Assembly (NCBI GenBank): GCA_016795385.1
Contig: JAEUHI010000077.1
Span: 62,001 to 126,000 of the forward strand
Length of the DNA: 64,000 nt
From: Verrucomicrobiales bacterium
Lineage (GTDB): Bacteria; Verrucomicrobiota; Verrucomicrobiia; Verrucomicrobiales; DEV007
Reading direction: 5' to 3'
Part shown: piece after piece, positions 25,309 through 36,564 of the stretch
Layout: each line of letters starts with the position of its first letter
How positions within the stretch are numbered: the stretch's first letter is position 1
Program-made: the position numbers and the translations under genes
Notes under the pieces: model-generated
Database searches by the model: none
Told to the model about the DNA's origin: nothing
The model's input: only the letters and a program-made list of their open reading frames with translations

Positions 25309-25420
25309 GGTGGTGCTCCGAATCAAAGGGGAGAAGCAAGTTCCCCAGGCGGCTGCGCCGTGATGACAAAGGTTCGTTTCATGGTGGTGCGGGAAACCAC
25401 TGAACCTCCGGAGCATCATT
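25309..25420. ncRNA. Candidate structured RNA or folded repeat with four helices
   Basis: A closed multi-branch fold is visible between two convergent genes. P1 pairs GGTGGTGCTCCG (25309-25320) with CGGAGCATCATT (25409-25420), twelve pairs including three G-U. Inside are P2 (GGGGA 25328-25332 with TCCCC 25342-25346), P3 (GGCG 25348-25351 with CGCC 25356-25359, tetraloop GCTG) and P4 (AGGTTC 25370-25375 with GAACCT 25402-25407, extended by TGGT/ACCA). It could be a non-coding RNA, a terminator region or a palindromic mobile repeat. Strand is undetermined. Confidence 0.45.
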
Positions 25421-25472
25421 ACCGACCCCGGGAGTCGCGACCGGGCTTGCCATCGCCGAAGTGTTTGCTCAG

Positions 25473-25886
25473 TCAGGGTTCCGGAGTGTAGGTTTTTACG
25501 AGCGAGAGGAATCGTTGGTAGAGTTCCGCAGGCATTCCAAAGTGAGCTTGGTCATACTGATTTTGCACCTCAAATGAATGATCGCTAAGGCCGACTTTGA
25601 TTGAGGCACCTTGTGCAAGGTGAAACGTTACGACCCAACGATGATCACACATACACGGCTGCTTCGGTCGTAGCTGGATCTTTTCGACAAGCCATTCGAT
25701 GTGTGTGGCTTCAGTCACTTCGAATGTCCTCTGATTCTGGGAATGCGAATCCAGAACTGTTAGTTTCGTGACATTTTCAAACTTTGGCGGCGGGCCCTGC
25801 TCCAGGGAGTATCCCGGATTTACGGTTCCGGCGGCGAGAAACACAGCCAGTAATGAGAGAAGAATCAGTTGAAAGTGAACTTTCAT
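25473..25886 (-). CDS. Secreted protein of unknown function, AT-richer than neighbours
   Basis: A 137-residue protein with a Sec signal peptide (MKVHFQLILLSLLAVFLAAG) and a small soluble domain. Two nearby cysteines lie in PCMCDHRWVVTFHLAQG, perhaps a disulfide or metal site. I recognise no family. Codon use is clearly different from the surroundings (many A/T-ending codons), which suggests recent acquisition. The flanks hold few other genes: a folded element lies downstream, and 277 bp without a recognisable gene lie upstream (25887-26163). Confidence 0.7.
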   Translation of the reverse strand: MKVHFQLILLSLLAVFLAAGTVNPGYSLEQGPPPKFENVTKLTVLDSHSQNQRTFEVTEATHIEWLVEKIQLRPKQPCMCDHRWVVTFHLAQGASIKVGLSDHSFEVQNQYDQAHFGMPAELYQRFLSLVKTYTPEP

Positions 25887-26163
25887 TTTCGCACAGAACT
25901 CTCCTTCTTCGTATGATCGTCCGCAGTCATATCAACCGGAAAATCCCACGCCAGAATGGCGGAGGCTCCGGGTCCCGACAAGGATTTTCGAGAAAGATGG
26001 TCCGGAAATCAGAGCGGATTCCTCCTCGTGCCGGAGTGGTTTGAACATAGCTTCGCCGATGGCGCTTGTCAGCCTCACTGGTCACGTTCGCGTCGCTCCA
26101 TCCAAGGGCAATTCGATCCCCGCTCCCAGGAAGCGGCCGCGACTGAAGAGACCTTCCTCCCCC

Positions 26164-28311
<2,148 letters not shown>

Positions 28312-28413
28312 GCCGGCCAATGTGGCGTCTTTTTGCACGAATTCGAAGCCCTTTTCACGGGAAAACGGTCGAACCCGCCGAACACCGGAGCTCAGAAAAA
28401 CACTGTTCATGTG

Positions 28414-28442
28414 TTGACAATTCCGGCGGTCCGCGCCAAAAT
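28414..28442 (+). promoter_or_regulatory. Candidate sigma-70 promoter for the 28449 gene
   Basis: TTGACA (28414-28419) is a perfect -35 hexamer, followed after 17 bp by CAAAAT (28437-28442), four of six matches to the -10 consensus. The gene start at 28449 is only 7 bp further on, so the message would be leaderless or nearly so. No ribosome-binding site is seen before the ATG, which agrees with that idea. Confidence 0.35.
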
Positions 28443-28448
28443 GTTCCC

Positions 28449-28694
28449 ATGAACAGAAAACGACTTCTTGGCAAGCATTTCAGTTTCATGTGGAATGGCA
28501 TCGTCCATCTTGAGGATGGCAGCGAATGGCGCGTCGTGGACCCGGCCGGCCGGCACGATGTGACCTGGTGGCAATCGGGCGAAGTGGTGGAGTTTTCCCG
28601 TCGCCGCGGATCGCTGATCCTCCGCAATGTCCTCCGCAACGAAGCGGTGCCCATCGTCGCCGCCGGTGAAGGAATGCTGGAGCTGGCGGCTTGA
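28449..28694 (+). CDS. Small uncharacterised protein
   Basis: An 81-residue basic protein with no signal peptide or membrane helix. Regularly spaced hydrophobic and aromatic residues (HFSFMWNGIVHLEDGSEWRVVD, HDVTWWQSGEVVEFSRR) suggest a small beta-barrel or SH3-like fold. I recognise no family. It is divergent from the Aas-like gene and 93 bp ahead of the allophanate hydrolase. The frame is open upstream, but the ATG at 28449 sits just after a promoter-like sequence. Confidence 0.6.
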   Translation: MNRKRLLGKHFSFMWNGIVHLEDGSEWRVVDPAGRHDVTWWQSGEVVEFSRRRGSLILRNVLRNEAVPIVAAGEGMLELAA

Positions 28695-28787
28695 TCCACC
28701 GGGACGGGAATGGGGGCGAGTGCTTCCCTGGCCGGGATGGCACGGGCCTTGCGGAGGGTTGCAAATCCCTCTCGCTGAACGCCCGCC

Positions 28788-30557
28788 ATGTTGCCCTCTC
28801 TCGCCATCCCTGATCTCCTCGCCGCCTATCGGAGCGGTGCCATCACCCCCCGCGCGGTCGTTGCGACCTTGCGCGAACGCATCGCCGCCTCGGATCCGCG
28901 CATCTGGATCTCGCTGACCCCGGAATCCCGGCTCGAGTCCGTGCTCGCCGCGCTCGAGACGGCTTCGCCCGACTCCCTCCCGCTCTACGGGATCCCTTTT
29001 GCGATCAAGGACAACCTCGACCTCGCCTCCACCCCGACGACGGCGGCCTGTCCGGACTATGCCTACGATCCGGCCGAGGACGCCACCGTGGTCGCGAAGC
29101 TGATCGCGGCCGGAGCGATCCCGATGGGGAAAACGAATCTCGACCAATTCGCGACCGGGCTCGTCGGGGTGCGCTCGCCCTACGGCACGCCGGAGAATCC
29201 CTTTCATCCCGACTTCATCCCCGGCGGCTCGTCGTCGGGCTCGGCCGTGGCGGTGGCGCGGGATCTCGTCAGCTTCTCCCTCGGCACCGACACGGCCGGA
29301 TCGGGCCGCATCCCGGCCGGGCTGAACGAACTGATCGGCCTGAAGCCCAGCCTCGGCCTGCTCTCGACGAAGGGTGTCGTGCCCGCCTGCCGCTCGCTCG
29401 ACTGCGTCTCGATCTTCACGAAGACGGCGGCCGAGGCCGCCACGGTACTCGCGGTCGCGGCCGGGTTTGAAGGGGACGACCCCTACTCGCGGGCCCCGGG
29501 CGAATCGCGCTGGTGGCGGCCCGATGAGTTCACCTTCGGCGTGCCGCGGGTCGATCAGCTCGCCTTCTTCGGCAACGACGAGGCCGCCTCCCTTTTCGAC
29601 GCGGCGGTCGCCCGTCTCGAGGCGATCGGAGGCCGACGCGTCGAGATCGATTTTGCACCCTTCCTCGAGGCGGCCCTGCTCCTCTACGAAGGGCCCTGGG
29701 TGGCGGAGCGCTTCGCGGCGATCGAGGACTTCCTGAGCGATCATCCCGGGAGCCTCCATCCGGTGACGCGGTCCATCATTGAAAAAGGCGGGGATCCGCG
29801 CGCGGTCGAGGGCTTCCGTGCCCAATACCGCCTCCGAGCCCTGAAACGCCGCGCCGATGCGGTGCTCGCCGGGGTCGATTGTGTGGTCACGCCGACCGCG
29901 GGCACGGCCTACACCGTCGCCGAGGTCGAGGCCGATCCGGTGCGGTTGAATTCGAACCTCGGCTACTACACGAACTTCATGAACCTGCTCGACCTCTGCG
30001 CCTGCGCGGTGCCGGCGGGTCGTCTCCCGGCCAGTGGCATGCCCTGGGGCATCACCCTGGTCGCGCCGCCCTTTGCCGAGGTGGCTTTGTTAGGGTTGGC
30101 GGAGCGCTTTGTGAGCGGGGAAACGGCGGCCTCCGATGAGCCCGTGCCGCCCGCGGATTGGATCGAGGTGGCGGTGTGCGGGGCCCACATGCGCGGCCTG
30201 CCGCTGAACTGGCAGCTCACCAACCGCGGCGCGAAATTCCTCGCCGAGGATCGCACCTCCGCAGCCTACCGGCTCCTTGCCCTGCCTCCGGTCGGTGGAC
30301 TGCCGCCCCGGCCCGGACTGATCCGCGAGAGTGGTGAAACGGGAGCTTCGATCCTGCTGGAGCGTTGGGCGGTGCCCGCCTCGCAGTTCGGCAGCTTCGT
30401 CGCGGCGATCCCGTCGCCGCTCGGCTTCGGCAAACTCGAGCTCGCGAGCGGGCGTTTCGTCACCGGATTCCTCTGCGAGAGCGCCGTGCCCGAAGGCTCG
30501 CGCGAGATCACCGCCCTCGGCGGCTGGCGGGCGTTTCTGGCCGAGGGAGCGGCTTGA
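28788..30557 (+). CDS. atzF: Allophanate hydrolase (amidase-signature, AtzF type)
   Basis: A 589-residue enzyme that hydrolyses allophanate to ammonia and CO2. The amidase-signature triad is present: K74 in AIKDNLD, the cis-serine in GGSSSGSA (about 149-150) and the nucleophile S172 in GTDTAGSGR. After about residue 455 comes the second domain specific to allophanate hydrolases (EVAVCGAHMRGLPLNWQL...GETGASILLERWAVP), which completes the decarboxylation. No urea carboxylase or urea/cyanurate transport gene is nearby, so it may act alone on allophanate from pyrimidine or urea metabolism elsewhere. The stop is 9 bp from the convergent nucleoid-protein gene. Confidence 0.9.
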   Translation: MLPSLAIPDLLAAYRSGAITPRAVVATLRERIAASDPRIWISLTPESRLESVLAALETASPDSLPLYGIPFAIKDNLDLASTPTTAACPDYAYDPAEDATVVAKLIAAGAIPMGKTNLDQFATGLVGVRSPYGTPENPFHPDFIPGGSSSGSAVAVARDLVSFSLGTDTAGSGRIPAGLNELIGLKPSLGLLSTKGVVPACRSLDCVSIFTKTAAEAATVLAVAAGFEGDDPYSRAPGESRWWRPDEFTFGVPRVDQLAFFGNDEAASLFDAAVARLEAIGGRRVEIDFAPFLEAALLLYEGPWVAERFAAIEDFLSDHPGSLHPVTRSIIEKGGDPRAVEGFRAQYRLRALKRRADAVLAGVDCVVTPTAGTAYTVAEVEADPVRLNSNLGYYTNFMNLLDLCACAVPAGRLPASGMPWGITLVAPPFAEVALLGLAERFVSGETAASDEPVPPADWIEVAVCGAHMRGLPLNWQLTNRGAKFLAEDRTSAAYRLLALPPVGGLPPRPGLIRESGETGASILLERWAVPASQFGSFVAAIPSPLGFGKLELASGRFVTGFLCESAVPEGSREITALGGWRAFLAEGAA

Positions 30558-30566
30558 GAAATCCGG

Positions 30567-31625
30567 TCAGATCTCTTCCTTGCGGTAGTAAATCTTGATG
30601 AACTCCATTTGCTTGTCGTCGTCGTGCCCGCGCTCGAGGAAGTGGGCGGCCTGGTGGATGAAGCCGGGGGAAAATTTCAGTTCCACCCCGACATCAAGCT
30701 TCATGCGGCTTTTCATCCGGTTTCCGGCTTTCTCCGCTTCCTTCTTCGAGACGGAAAACTTCTCCGCCACCGGTTCGCCGCGCTCTTCCTCGTAGTCGAC
30801 CTTGAAGGCCTCGAACTGCGCGATGCGCTCGGGTTTTTCGAGGGCTTTCTCCTCGAACTCGGCGAGATCGAACTCGTCGGCTTCCTTCAGGAAGGTCATG
30901 GCACGGCTCGCAACCTCCATGCGCTCTTCGGCGAGGGTTTCCTCGGGCAGGCCGCGCTTGGCGAACTCGACACAGAGCTCGGAGAAACGCCTTGTGAGGA
31001 AGTCGTCGTTCGTCACCGGTTTCGCCCCCGCGAAATCGCGCACCCAGAACTGCGTGTTGCCACCGCTCTTGTCGAAGAGATAGACGGTGAAGCCGTCGGC
31101 GCGGCCGTGGTTCACGACGAGGCAGCCTTTGTCGATCTTGTCAGGATAGATCCCCTGCTCGGTCGTGAGGACAAGATCGCCGTTCCGTTCCGAGATCTGG
31201 AGAAAGGGGACGCGGCTTTCCGACTTCACGATGCTGATGGCCTGCACCGATTGGCCGACGACGCCCACCTTTTCAATGAGGGCGATGCAGAGGTCGCCCG
31301 ACTTGATGTTGGGATGGTGTGACTTCGCGTAGAGGTGCCGCGCGATCACCGCGCCTTGCTCGAGGAGGGTCGTGTTGTCCTCGAAGATCGTCGCGGCGGC
31401 CGCGTAGAGTTCGTTCTTCGCGAGATCGGTGTGGTGATGGAGCTGGTGCAGCTCGAGCGAGCGGAAGGACTTCAGGAAACAATGCGTGAGCAGGTCGGCC
31501 TCCTCGTTCTGAAAACGGCAGAGCGATTGCGAGGTCTGGAGCGGTTCGTCGCGCACGGGATTGCCCACCTTGGCGAGGGACATCGCCGAGAGCTTCGCGT
31601 TGCGGAAATTGAGGGTCAGGGGCAT
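30567..31625 (-). CDS. 37-kDa nucleoid-associated protein (NdpA/YejK family)
   Basis: A 352-residue protein of the pfam04245 nucleoid-associated family. Typical features are the N-terminal SLCRFQNEEADLLTHCFLKSF region, the central FLQISERNGDLVLTTEQGIYPDK and NHGRADGFTVYLFD strands, and a helical C-terminal half ending in LKFSPGFIHQ...QMEFIKIYYR. E. coli YejK associates with DNA, but its function is not well defined. Start at 31625 (MPLTLNFRNAKL) is the natural domain start. A large palindromic region separates it from leuS. Confidence 0.85.
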   Translation of the reverse strand: MPLTLNFRNAKLSAMSLAKVGNPVRDEPLQTSQSLCRFQNEEADLLTHCFLKSFRSLELHQLHHHTDLAKNELYAAAATIFEDNTTLLEQGAVIARHLYAKSHHPNIKSGDLCIALIEKVGVVGQSVQAISIVKSESRVPFLQISERNGDLVLTTEQGIYPDKIDKGCLVVNHGRADGFTVYLFDKSGGNTQFWVRDFAGAKPVTNDDFLTRRFSELCVEFAKRGLPEETLAEERMEVASRAMTFLKEADEFDLAEFEEKALEKPERIAQFEAFKVDYEEERGEPVAEKFSVSKKEAEKAGNRMKSRMKLDVGVELKFSPGFIHQAAHFLERGHDDDKQMEFIKIYYRKEEI

Positions 31626-31723
31626 GGGGCGCACCCTAACAGGGTCAGGTCGACGGGGCAACCGGGTTGGGTCCGGAAGATCAAGGATCTGCTCGGAAAA
31701 ATGGCGCGAATCCAGTGAAGCCT

Positions 31724-31994
31724 CCCAAGGAGGGGCGACATTCCTGTCGCCCGGCTCGGATTACCTGAGTGACCCGAATGGCACGGACACAAGACCGTCG
31801 ATCGGCGGACAGGAGTGTCCGCCCTCCTTACTGCCTGCGCCGAGAACGGCGCTATCTACTCGCGATAGCGCTTGAGGAGGCAGGACACTCCTGTCCTGCC
31901 CGGCGTTAATCAGATGACTTGTATCCGTGCCATTCCTGGCTGACCTTGCACCTTCCTTGCAAGATGGGCGACAAGAATGTCGCCCCTCCTTGGG
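31724..31994. repeat. Nested palindrome composed of four related small palindromes
   Basis: This fills most of the 391-bp gene-free stretch between the nucleoid-protein gene and leuS. Its outermost 29 bases (31724-31752 and 31966-31994) are reverse complements with one mismatch. Inside, GAATGGCACGGACACAAG (31776-31793) faces its 17/18-matching complement at 31918-31935. Each layer also contains small palindromes: GGGCGACA/TGTCGCCC (31733-31752 and 31966-31985), GGCGGACA/TGTCCGCC (31804-31823) and GGCAGGACA/TGTCCTGCC (31879-31900). A hairpin GCGCTATC/GATAGCGC sits at the centre (31849-31871). It looks like a REP cluster or REPIN duplicated in inverted orientation. Confidence 0.85.
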
Positions 31995-32016
31995 CACGGC
32001 GCTCCAAGGGGAAATC

Positions 32017-34575
32017 TCAATTCGCGACCACGTTCACGAGCCTGCCCGGCACGACGATGACCTTGCGGACGGTGAGGCCTTCGATGAAGGACTTCACCTT
32101 GTCGCTGGCGAGGGCGAGTTTCTCGACCTCCTCGTTCGGGGCGCCGTTGGCGACGAACATCTTGTCACGGACCTTGCCGTTGACCTGCACGACGATCTCG
32201 ACCTCGTCTTCGATCAACTTGGCGGGATCGTAGGCGGGCCAGGACTGGTTCGCGAGATCGGTCTTGTCGACCGAGGCGAAGGCCGCGGCGAGGGTCGCGT
32301 TGAGTTCCTCGGTGAGGTGCGGGGCGAAGGGATTGAGGACCTTCAGCAGCAGCACGACGGAGGAGACCGGCACCTGCTCGAGCTTGGTGAGCTCGTTGGT
32401 GCAGACCATCATCTGCGAGATCGCGGTGTTGAAGCTCATGTCCTCGATGTCCTCGCCGACTTTCTTGATCGTCGCGTGGACGACCTTGTCGGTGGCTTTG
32501 TCAGGATCGATTTCGGCGAGCTTCGTGTTGAGCACCCATTCGCCCTCCTGGTTCGACTCCATGACGAGACGCCAGACACGGGCGAGGAAGCGGTAGACGC
32601 CCTCGACCCCCTTCATCGACCAGGGTTTGACCTGCTCGAGCGGTCCCATGAACATCTCGTAGAGGCGCAGCGAATCGGCGCCGTATTCGGCGACGACATC
32701 GTCGGGATTGACGACATTGCCGCGCGACTTCGACATCTTCTGTCCGTCTTCCCCGAGGATGAGGCCCTGGTTGACGAGTTTCTGGAAGGGCTCGGGGGTG
32801 CCGACGTGGCCGAGATCGAAGAGGACCTTGTGCCAGAAGCGCGCGTAGAGGAGGTGGAGCACGGCGTGCTCGGTGCCGCCGACGTAGAGATCAACGCCCC
32901 CCGGTTTGCCGTTCTTGCCCAGCCAATAATCCTCGGCCTCGCGGCTCATGAAACGATCGGTGTTGCGGGCGTCGCAGTAGCGCAGGTAGTACCAGCATGA
33001 ACCGGCCCACTGCGGCATCGTGTTCGTCTCGCGGGTGACGCCGTTGCCGAGGTCGACCCAGGCGGTGGCCTTGGAAAGAATGGGCTCGGGGCTGCCGCTC
33101 GGCTTGTAATCCTCGAGTTCGGGCGCGAGGAGGGGCAGCTCGGATTCGGCGATGGCCTCGTGGCGGCCGTCCTTCCAGATGATGGGGAAGGGCTCGCCCC
33201 AATAGCGTTGGCGCGAGAAGAGCCAGTCGCGCAGCTTGAAGTTCACGGTCTTCTTGCCGAGACCTTTTTCCCCGAGCCAGGCGATGATTTTGGCCTTGGC
33301 TTCGGGCGTGGAGAGGCCGTCGAGGAAGCCGGAGTTGATCGCGGTGCCGTTGCCGGTGAAGCAGGTCTCGGCGTTGCCCTCGGGGGCCTTGACCACTTCG
33401 ATCACGGGGATGCCATACTGCTTCGCGAACTCGAAATCGCGCTCGTCATGCGCGGGCACGGCCATGATCGCTCCGGTGCCGTAGCTCATCATGACGTAGT
33501 CGGCGATCCACACGGGGATCTCCTCGCCGTTCACCGGATTGGTCGCGGTGCCGCCGGTGAAGACGCCGGTCTTTTCCTTCGCGAGTTCGGTGCGCTCGAG
33601 GTCGGACTTCGCGGCGCAGGCCTTGCGGTAGGCCTCGACCGCGTCCTTCTGCTCCGCGGTCGTGATCTTGTCGACAAGGGGATGCTCGGGCGCGAGGACC
33701 ATGTAGGTCGCGCCGAAAAGGGTGTCGGGCCGCGTCGTGAAGACGGTCACCTTTTCGCCGCCGATCGTGAAATCGACCTCGGCGCCCTCGCTGCGTCCGA
33801 TCCAGTTTTTCTGGAGCAGCTTGATGCCCTCGGGCCAGTCGAGGCCGTCGAGTTCGTCGATGAGGCGCTGGGCGTAGGCGGTGATGCGCAGCATCCATTG
33901 CTTGAGCGGACGGCGCTCGACGGTGTGGCCCTTGGCGCGCCATTCCTCGACTTCCTCGTTCGCGAGCACGGTGCCGAGATCGGGACACCAGTTCACCGGC
34001 GCCTCGGCGACGTAGGCGAGGCGTTTCGCGTCGATCTCGTCACGGCTGAGTCCCTTGGCCTCGAGCTCGGCGATGGGCCGCGCCTTTTGCGTGGTCTCGT
34101 CGTAGTAGGAATGATAGAGCTGCAGGAAGATCCACTGGGTCCAGCGCACGTAGTCGGGCGCGGTCGTGTTCACCTCGCGCTGCCAGTCGTAGGCGAAGCC
34201 GAGGCGCTTGAGCTGGCGGCGGAAGTTGTTGACGTTGTTCTCCGTGTTGATGCGCGGATGCTCGCCGGTCTTGCGGGCGTGTTCCTCGGCGGGCAGGCCG
34301 AAGGCGTCCCAGCCCATCGGGTGGAGCACGTTGTCGCCCTTCATCCGCCGGTAGCGCGTGATGATGTCGGTGGCGGTGTATCCCTCGGGGTGCCCGACGT
34401 GGAGTCCGGCGCCGCTCGGATAGGGGAACATGTCGAGCACGTAGAACTTCGGCTTCGAGGCGTCGAAGCCCGGTTCGCCCGGATTCGGCACGGAGAAAGT
34501 CTGGTTCGCTTCCCAGTGGGCCTGCCACTTGGGTTCGAATTCGCTGAAGGGAAAGCTCTTGCGTTGCTCGGCCAT
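32017..34575 (-). CDS. leuS: Leucyl-tRNA synthetase
   Basis: An 852-residue class Ia aminoacyl-tRNA synthetase. The HIGH-type signature is in YPSGAGLHVGHPEGY near residue 45, the CP1 editing domain occupies the middle (including the DERDFEFAKQYGIP segment), and GQKMSKSRGNVVNPDD gives the KMSKS loop near residue 618. The C-terminal end (EIVVQVNGKVRDKM) matches the usual tRNA-binding domain. Start at 34575 (MAEQRKSFPF) agrees with other LeuS proteins. It is a single-gene unit between a repeat region and the hydrolase gene. Confidence 0.96.
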   Translation of the reverse strand: MAEQRKSFPFSEFEPKWQAHWEANQTFSVPNPGEPGFDASKPKFYVLDMFPYPSGAGLHVGHPEGYTATDIITRYRRMKGDNVLHPMGWDAFGLPAEEHARKTGEHPRINTENNVNNFRRQLKRLGFAYDWQREVNTTAPDYVRWTQWIFLQLYHSYYDETTQKARPIAELEAKGLSRDEIDAKRLAYVAEAPVNWCPDLGTVLANEEVEEWRAKGHTVERRPLKQWMLRITAYAQRLIDELDGLDWPEGIKLLQKNWIGRSEGAEVDFTIGGEKVTVFTTRPDTLFGATYMVLAPEHPLVDKITTAEQKDAVEAYRKACAAKSDLERTELAKEKTGVFTGGTATNPVNGEEIPVWIADYVMMSYGTGAIMAVPAHDERDFEFAKQYGIPVIEVVKAPEGNAETCFTGNGTAINSGFLDGLSTPEAKAKIIAWLGEKGLGKKTVNFKLRDWLFSRQRYWGEPFPIIWKDGRHEAIAESELPLLAPELEDYKPSGSPEPILSKATAWVDLGNGVTRETNTMPQWAGSCWYYLRYCDARNTDRFMSREAEDYWLGKNGKPGGVDLYVGGTEHAVLHLLYARFWHKVLFDLGHVGTPEPFQKLVNQGLILGEDGQKMSKSRGNVVNPDDVVAEYGADSLRLYEMFMGPLEQVKPWSMKGVEGVYRFLARVWRLVMESNQEGEWVLNTKLAEIDPDKATDKVVHATIKKVGEDIEDMSFNTAISQMMVCTNELTKLEQVPVSSVVLLLKVLNPFAPHLTEELNATLAAAFASVDKTDLANQSWPAYDPAKLIEDEVEIVVQVNGKVRDKMFVANGAPNEEVEKLALASDKVKSFIEGLTVRKVIVVPGRLVNVVAN

Positions 34576-34656
34576 GATCTCGGGATGGGGTGGGCGGGGA
34601 GTGTACACCCGGCGCGGCGGCTTGCAGCCGCTTTTTCGAGCCTTCCGTTCCCGGGA

Positions 34657-36528
34657 TCAACGCCCGTTTTCCACGACCCAGTCCCACCGTTCCCCCGCCT
34701 GCCTCACCTGCTTCTCGAGATCGATCTCTTCGAGGAGACAGCGACTGACGAGATCCGCGAGGACGGCGCGCACCTGGGCGAGGTAGTCGTCTTTCGAGGC
34801 ATAACGCTCCTCCAGCGAAGGTCGCGGATCGCCCGTGGCCTCGCGTCCCGCCCGGGTCGCGGCAAAGGGCACCCAGGCACCACGCAGCAGGTAAAACTCG
34901 TGCGGCGAGCCCATCGCTTCGGGTCGGAAGACCCAGCCCGTGGCCGTGCCCAGCGGCACCGCGACATCGGGCATGCGGATCCCGGGAAGGTCGTTGCCAT
35001 CGGCATCGACCCGCGGCACGAGCAAGGGCAGCTCCGTTCCTCCACCGGCACCGTCGGGCCACTGCGGATTGGCGACACGACCTCCGGCGCTGACGGCGTG
35101 GGGCGAAGCAAGACCCGGCACGGCGGGAAAGTTCACGTCCTTGGCCGGAACGAGACTGCCGTCGGAGATCTTGGGAACGACGCTCGCGGGGGGCTCGATC
35201 CCTTTGGCGACCCATTGATGCATCGCGAGGCGCAGGGCATAGATCGAAGGCGAAGCGCTGACCGGATTGGCAAGCGGCTCGCCCTTCACCAAGGCCGTCG
35301 GCGGAAAAGGAGCGGGACCATGCGAGGTTCCGGCGAAGAAGAAGGAACGCACCTCGTCGGGAAAATCGAGATCCTTCTCACCCGCCACGTCGGTATGGGT
35401 GAGTGCGGCGACGCGGCCGGCTCCCCAGTATTCGGCGGCCATGTTCGTGTAGAAAATCTTCGGTCGGTGGATGACGCGGGGATTTTCAAGAACGCCGTCG
35501 TTGTGACCGCTCACCGGATCGGTCAGGGCGCGGTCGGCGAAGGGAAAGGAGGACGTGTCGTATCCGGCGATGGCGCGCGGCTTCGACCAGCGTTCGTTCA
35601 GGACGAGACGTCCCGCGCCCGCGACGTGGGCCATGATGCCATCGAGGGCGATGCGATCGTGCTCGTCGGTGTTGAAACCGAGGTAGACGAAATCGCGGAG
35701 AAAACGCCCGCATTGCGACGAGCCGAAAGCGTAGGCGTGCTCGACCGGAGCGAGGGAATCCTCACCGTGTTTCAGCCACGCGACGGCATCGCGGATCGCG
35801 GCGTAACCGAGACCTCCGACCGGCGGGCTCTCTGCGAGCCACTGGACCTCGTAGGTGAGGCCGGGCTCGAAGCCACCTTCCAGCCGCACCCGATGTCCCT
35901 CGACCGACCATTTCTCCCGCGGCACTTCCCGACCACCCGGAAAAGCGGCACGGTCGCGGATGAGGAGCCGGCTGTCGGGTCCGTCCACCTCGACGGGAGG
36001 ATAAACGGCGAGGTCGGTGACCTTTTGCTCGGGCAAGGATTTGTCAGGCGTGAAGATCGCATTGACGACTCCGCGAATGGGAGAGCCGTCGGATTTCCGC
36101 GCCGCGGGCACCTCGAGCCGCATCTTCTTTTCCTCCGGAAGGATGTCGAATTCCCACCCGACGCTGACGACGGTGAAGCCGTGCCTGACAAACCACTCCT
36201 GCAGGCTCGCTTTGCCACCGCGGTTGGGGATCTCGATCCAGGCCGCGCCATTGCCTTTCGCGGGATCCTTCGGGCGAAGCACACGCAGATCTCCAGAAAA
36301 GGCGACACGCCCACTCCCGTTCACAGGGGCTAGGTCCACATCGGCAATGATGGCATTGCGGGGATGCACCGGATCGACCTCGTAGTGCAGGGTCGCGACG
36401 ACCTCCTCGTAACCGGTGTCGCCGGCATCGGAGATCGAATGCACCTCGACCCGCACGACTTCCGCCCGCGCCGAAGCGACGAAGAGAAAACCTGACAAAA
36501 CCAAAAAGAGACGTGTCGTCCGGGGCAT
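34657..36528 (-). CDS. Secreted alpha/beta hydrolase domain-containing protein
   Basis: A 623-residue exported protein (signal peptide MPRTTRLFLVLSGFLFVASARA). It matches the large family annotated as alpha/beta hydrolase domain: an N-terminal beta region (DLAPVNGSGRVAFSGDLRVL) followed by a catalytic part with the nucleophile-elbow-like FGSSQCGRFLRDF, NERWSKPRAIAGYD, and the histidine-containing FFAGTSHGPAP. The substrate is unknown; esters or lactones are possible. It is located just upstream of leuS and just after the CHAT gene on the minus strand, with 36 bp between them, so a shared transcript is possible. Confidence 0.82.
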   Translation of the reverse strand: MPRTTRLFLVLSGFLFVASARAEVVRVEVHSISDAGDTGYEEVVATLHYEVDPVHPRNAIIADVDLAPVNGSGRVAFSGDLRVLRPKDPAKGNGAAWIEIPNRGGKASLQEWFVRHGFTVVSVGWEFDILPEEKKMRLEVPAARKSDGSPIRGVVNAIFTPDKSLPEQKVTDLAVYPPVEVDGPDSRLLIRDRAAFPGGREVPREKWSVEGHRVRLEGGFEPGLTYEVQWLAESPPVGGLGYAAIRDAVAWLKHGEDSLAPVEHAYAFGSSQCGRFLRDFVYLGFNTDEHDRIALDGIMAHVAGAGRLVLNERWSKPRAIAGYDTSSFPFADRALTDPVSGHNDGVLENPRVIHRPKIFYTNMAAEYWGAGRVAALTHTDVAGEKDLDFPDEVRSFFFAGTSHGPAPFPPTALVKGEPLANPVSASPSIYALRLAMHQWVAKGIEPPASVVPKISDGSLVPAKDVNFPAVPGLASPHAVSAGGRVANPQWPDGAGGGTELPLLVPRVDADGNDLPGIRMPDVAVPLGTATGWVFRPEAMGSPHEFYLLRGAWVPFAATRAGREATGDPRPSLEERYASKDDYLAQVRAVLADLVSRCLLEEIDLEKQVRQAGERWDWVVENGR

Positions 36529-36564
36529 GGGATGCGGGAAGCGGTTCGAAATCTGAGAGCGGGG

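Noticed and set aside
25309..25420. Integron attC site
   Set aside because: Size and folding are compatible, but the characteristic RYYYAAC/GTTRRRY core ends are not at the outer stem and no integrase or cassette array is present.
31724..31994. CRISPR array, suggested by repeated TGTC/GACA units
   Set aside because: Units are inverted palindromes with irregular spacing rather than direct repeats with equal spacers.
33160..36333. Open frame of over 1000 codons antisense to leuS and the hydrolase gene
   Set aside because: It spans two well-supported genes on the other strand and has no domain or plausible composition.
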